Positions 6,285 to 8,471 of a stretch of 8,471 bases of DNA are shown here, one piece after another. The notes beneath the pieces are model-generated. The model was not told the DNA's origin and ran no database searches. It saw only the letters and a program-made list of their open reading frames with translations. Source of the DNA: Actinomycetota bacterium (lineage in GTDB: Bacteria > Actinomycetota > Thermoleophilia > Gaiellales > Gaiellaceae); the NCBI GenBank assembly GCA_013821525.1, contig JACDGR010000131.1:1-8471 (forward strand), in the 5' to 3' direction. Every line of letters starts with the position of its first letter. The stretch's first letter is position 1. A program made the position numbers and the translations under genes.

Positions 6285-7112
6285 ATGAGGCGCCCGGCCT
6301 GGCAGATCGCCGTCGGGGTCGTCGCCCTCGCAGCTGCAGCCGGTGCGACCGGCGCCATGCTGCGCCCGGGACGAGACCTCGACGAGCCGATCGCATCGGT
6401 AGCCCTCGCGGGCCGCGTGCACGCACGCGTGATCCTGCCGGCGAGCTACGACGACCTCCCGCACCGCCGCTACCCCGTCATCTACTTCCTGCACGGGCTC
6501 CCCGCCGGCGCGTCGGCCTACCGCGGCAACGGCTGGCTCGCAGAGGCGCTCCGCACTGCGGGAAAGGCCATCCTCGTTCTGCCGCAGGGCGCCCGGGACA
6601 ACGACACCGACCCGGAGTACCTCGACTGGGGGACCGGCCGCAACTGGCAGACCTACGTCGCACGCGAGGTGCCGCGCTACATCGACGCGCACTTCAGAAC
6701 GATTCCGACCCGCGCGGGCCGCGCGATCGTCGGGCTCTCCGCCGGCGGCTACGGCGCGGCGATCGTCGGCCTCCGCAACACGAACGCGTTCTCGGTGATC
6801 GAATCGTGGTCGGGCTACTTTCACCCGACCGATCCGACCGGCACGAAACCGCTCGACCGCGGCCCACAGGCGAACGCGCACCTCCTCGCCGGCGCCCTGC
6901 GGAACGGCCGCACCTTCTTCGCGTTCTATACCGGCCGCGGCGACGTCCGTTTTCAGGCCGAGAACGTCGCCCTCGACCGCGAGTTGACCGCCGCGAAGCT
7001 GCCGCACCTGTTCGAGCTCTACCGCGGCGCCCACGAGACGGCGCTGTGGGAGGCCCATGCCGCCGGTTGGCTCCAGCTCGCTCTGAGCCATCTGACCCAG
7101 CCCCGGCCGTAA
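6285..7112 (+). CDS. Exported alpha/beta-hydrolase (esterase D/Ag85-type), complete triad
   Basis: This 275-residue PF00756-type esterase or acyltransferase begins MRRPAWQ, followed by a hydrophobic segment (about 8-24), which reads as a signal peptide or N-terminal anchor, so it probably works outside the membrane. YPVIYFLHGLPAG (63-75) supplies the oxyanion loop, FRTIPTRAGRAIVGLSAGGYGA (137-158) holds the nucleophile Ser152, ESWSGY is at 173-178, TGRGD gives the likely acid Asp220, and RGAHETALW the likely catalytic His250. The family includes esterase D, feruloyl esterases and mycolyltransferases; the substrate here is unknown. No alternative in-frame start exists upstream, so 6285 is firm although no ribosome binding site is well placed. 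It is divergent from the minus-strand paralogue and 59 bases ahead of a third copy on the same strand. Confidence 0.9.
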   Translation: MRRPAWQIAVGVVALAAAAGATGAMLRPGRDLDEPIASVALAGRVHARVILPASYDDLPHRRYPVIYFLHGLPAGASAYRGNGWLAEALRTAGKAILVLPQGARDNDTDPEYLDWGTGRNWQTYVAREVPRYIDAHFRTIPTRAGRAIVGLSAGGYGAAIVGLRNTNAFSVIESWSGYFHPTDPTGTKPLDRGPQANAHLLAGALRNGRTFFAFYTGRGDVRFQAENVALDRELTAAKLPHLFELYRGAHETALWEAHAAGWLQLALSHLTQPRP

Positions 7113-7117
7113 GCCCG

Positions 7118-7138
7118 CGTTAACAGCCGTTAACGGCT
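7118..7138. promoter_or_regulatory. Repeated CGTTAAC with 14-bp palindrome, possible operator
   Basis: In the 59-base gap between two plus-strand esterase genes, CGTTAAC occurs at 7118-7124 and again at 7128-7134, exactly 10 bases apart, which is one helical turn. The second copy is the core of a 14-base perfect palindrome, AGCCGTTAACGGCT (7125-7138). The arrangement resembles an operator for a dimeric regulator ahead of the third esterase gene. There is no loop or T-run, so it is not a typical terminator. Confidence 0.45.
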
Positions 7139-7171
7139 CGTTCAGATTCGAGGGAGTAGAACGCGAGGTGC

Positions 7172-8107
7172 ATGGTCGCCTTCCCACGTCCAACGCGCCG
7201 AGCCTGGCCTGCCGCCCTGCTCGCGCTGTTCCTGGCGGTCGGGTGCGCCGGGACGTACCGCTACGTCGCGAACTACTGGGCCTACCGAGGGTTCGCGCCG
7301 CCGCACGACGCGACCTACGTGAAGGTGCGCGGCACCGCCAGTCGCTTCTTCGTCGCGAGCCCCGCGCTCGGTGGTCGCAGCCAGCCCGTCGACGTCTACC
7401 TGCCTCCGGGTTACGCGACCCATCCGCTGCGGCGCTACCCCGTGCTCTATCTCCTCCACGGCGTGCCGGGCCGGCCCGGTGCATTTCTCGCGACCGTGCG
7501 GTTGGGGGTCGTCGAAGACGAGCTCGTGACGCTTCGCCGCGCGCGGCCGATGATCCTCGTGATGCCGTTCGGCTCGACCGGCTCGTTCACAGACAAGGAG
7601 TGGGTGAACGGCGTCGGCAAGCACGAAGGGTGGGAGACGTTTCTCGCACGCGATGTGGTCCGCGCGGTCGATGCGCGGTACCGGACGATTCCGACCGGCC
7701 GGGCTCGCGCGCTCGCCGGCCTCTCCGAGGGAGGCTACGGCGCGCTGAACATCGGTCTCCACCATCCCCGCGAGTTCCATGTCCTCGAGAGCTGGTCGGG
7801 ATACGAGCGCGCCGACGACATCGGCTCGGTCTTCGGCCACCGTCCCGCATTGCTGCGCGCGAACAGCCCGGAGCGCACGATCTTCCGGAGAACGTCCGCC
7901 CTGCGGCGCGAGCACACCGTGATCTGGTTCTACAGCGGGACCGGCGATGAGGAGCTGGCGCAGAATCGACGCTTCGCACGCACCCTGGCCGGGCTCGACC
8001 TGCGCCACCGGTTCTTCGTCGTCCGCGGCGGCCACAACTGGGCACTCTGGCGCGGTAACGCCGCGCGCGCCTATCTCGCGGCATCGAGGGGGCTTCGTGG
8101 CGCGTAG
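7172..8107 (+). CDS. Exported alpha/beta-hydrolase (esterase D/Ag85-type), possible lipoprotein
   Basis: This is a 311-residue PF00756-type protein with the most complete set of family marks in the cluster. The N-terminus (MVAFPRPTRRAWPAALLALF, then LAVGCAG) has a basic region, a hydrophobic core and Cys25 in a loose lipobox, so it may be a surface lipoprotein or simply an exported protein. YPVLYLLHGVPG (89-100) is the oxyanion loop, YRTIPTGRARALAGLSEGGYGA (170-191) contains Ser185, ESWSGY is at 206-211, SGTGD gives Asp259, and RGGHNWALW gives His288. ATG 7172 has GAGG three bases upstream, a close but usable spacing. The 3' end overlaps the next gene by 11 bases, implying cotranscription with a membrane protein. 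The substrate is unknown: esterase on an envelope lipid or acyl transfer are both possible from the family. Confidence 0.92.
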   Translation: MVAFPRPTRRAWPAALLALFLAVGCAGTYRYVANYWAYRGFAPPHDATYVKVRGTASRFFVASPALGGRSQPVDVYLPPGYATHPLRRYPVLYLLHGVPGRPGAFLATVRLGVVEDELVTLRRARPMILVMPFGSTGSFTDKEWVNGVGKHEGWETFLARDVVRAVDARYRTIPTGRARALAGLSEGGYGALNIGLHHPREFHVLESWSGYERADDIGSVFGHRPALLRANSPERTIFRRTSALRREHTVIWFYSGTGDEELAQNRRFARTLAGLDLRHRFFVVRGGHNWALWRGNAARAYLAASRGLRGA

Positions 8108-8471
8108 GGCACTCGGCGTACCCGTGCTGCTCCTCGTCTCGCTGGCGGCCACCGGTTGGCTCTACCTCGTGCAGCCCGCGCTACCGGGGCCGCGGATAGG
8201 CGGTGTCCTGCCACTCGACGAGCTTGCGCGTAGGTCGGCAGCGCCGCTCCTCTCGTACCTGCTCGTCTGGGGCGTCGCCGCTGCGCTGCTCGGGCTCTAT
8301 GCCCGTTGGGCACGTCTCGAGCGTCTGACGGCTGCACTGCTGCTCGGCGGGGGCGTCGGCCTCCTGGGGTACCTGCAGAGTGGGCTCTCCCTCGCGATCG
8401 TCCGCCAGATCTCGCTGCGCGTTGCGCTCGACCACGCGGCGCGCCTGCAACCCATCTACCTCTCGGCGGCC
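8097..8471 (+). CDS. Multi-pass membrane protein, N-terminal part (cut by window end)
   Basis: The open frame runs to the window edge, giving 125 codons. GTG 8097 is preferred as start because GAGG lies 7 bases upstream and the start overlaps the end of the esterase gene by 11 bases, the usual pattern of coupled genes. The protein begins with ARR followed by a hydrophobic span (about 6-26), then spans near 49-69 and 77-102, with arginines on the likely inner loops (RWARLER around 70-76). I cannot assign a family from this part. A long N-terminal membrane domain next to a PF00756 protein would fit MprF/DUF2156-like lipid aminoacyl transferases or flippases, but this is a guess and the decisive C-terminal domain is outside the window. 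Confidence 0.75.
   Translation, partial: MARRALGVPVLLLVSLAATGWLYLVQPALPGPRIGGVLPLDELARRSAAPLLSYLLVWGVAAALLGLYARWARLERLTAALLLGGGVGLLGYLQSGLSLAIVRQISLRVALDHAARLQPIYLSAA

Noticed and set aside
6257..7123. Plus-strand frame of about 288 codons overlapping the second esterase
   Set aside because: It is in a different frame from the motif-bearing protein and consists mostly of Arg and Pro; no domain is visible.
5394..7484. Minus-strand open frame of about 696 codons extending upstream of the esterase-like gene
   Set aside because: Only the part from about 6269 or 6248 down to 5394 carries family motifs. The upstream 400 codons are the antisense of the two plus-strand esterases and have a low-complexity Arg/Ala/Val composition, as expected for a high-GC shadow frame.
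7142..8152. Minus-strand open frame of about 336 codons
   Set aside because: It is antisense to the third esterase, which has a full set of catalytic motifs, so this frame is a shadow.

Overview
The window reads as a chromosomal segment of a high-GC Gram-positive bacterium. Base composition is strongly GC-rich by eye, third codon positions are nearly all G or C, GTG is used as a start, and dapA is followed closely by a single RNase J gene, an order familiar from Actinobacteria. A deep-branching actinobacterium such as a member of Thermoleophilia is my best guess, but this is inference only. I see no tRNA, rRNA, CRISPR array, insertion sequence or phage gene, and no gene-free stretch longer than about 100 bases.

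Left part (1-5298, all minus strand, read right to left): dapA (lysine/peptidoglycan precursor synthesis), rnj (RNase J), a small unrecognised helical protein, a compact ribokinase-family sugar kinase, a nucleoside hydrolase, and the 5' part of a LigB-like (class III extradiol dioxygenase fold) gene that runs off the left edge. Gaps are 20 bases or less and two junctions are ATGA overlaps, so this looks like one operon. The kinase/hydrolase pair forms a nucleoside salvage step: the hydrolase would release ribose and the kinase would phosphorylate it.

Right part (5394-8471): three paralogous exported alpha/beta-hydrolase proteins of the esterase D / antigen 85-like family (PF00756 type). The first is on the minus strand upstream of dapA; the other two are on the plus strand, divergent from it. 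The third gene overlaps by 11 bases a membrane protein gene cut by the right edge. All three paralogues have a GLSxGG[YF]G nucleophile motif followed 21 residues later by an ESWSGY block. The two plus-strand copies also have a plausible Asp and His to complete the triad. The minus-strand copy has Lys where the His is expected and no Asp at the acid position, so it may be a pseudoenzyme or use a different mechanism.

The esterase cluster with its membrane partner is the least ordinary part of the window and probably acts at the cell envelope. Its substrate cannot be read from the sequence. Two 14-base perfect palindromes lie in short intergenic gaps (453-466 and 7125-7138) and are possible regulatory sites.
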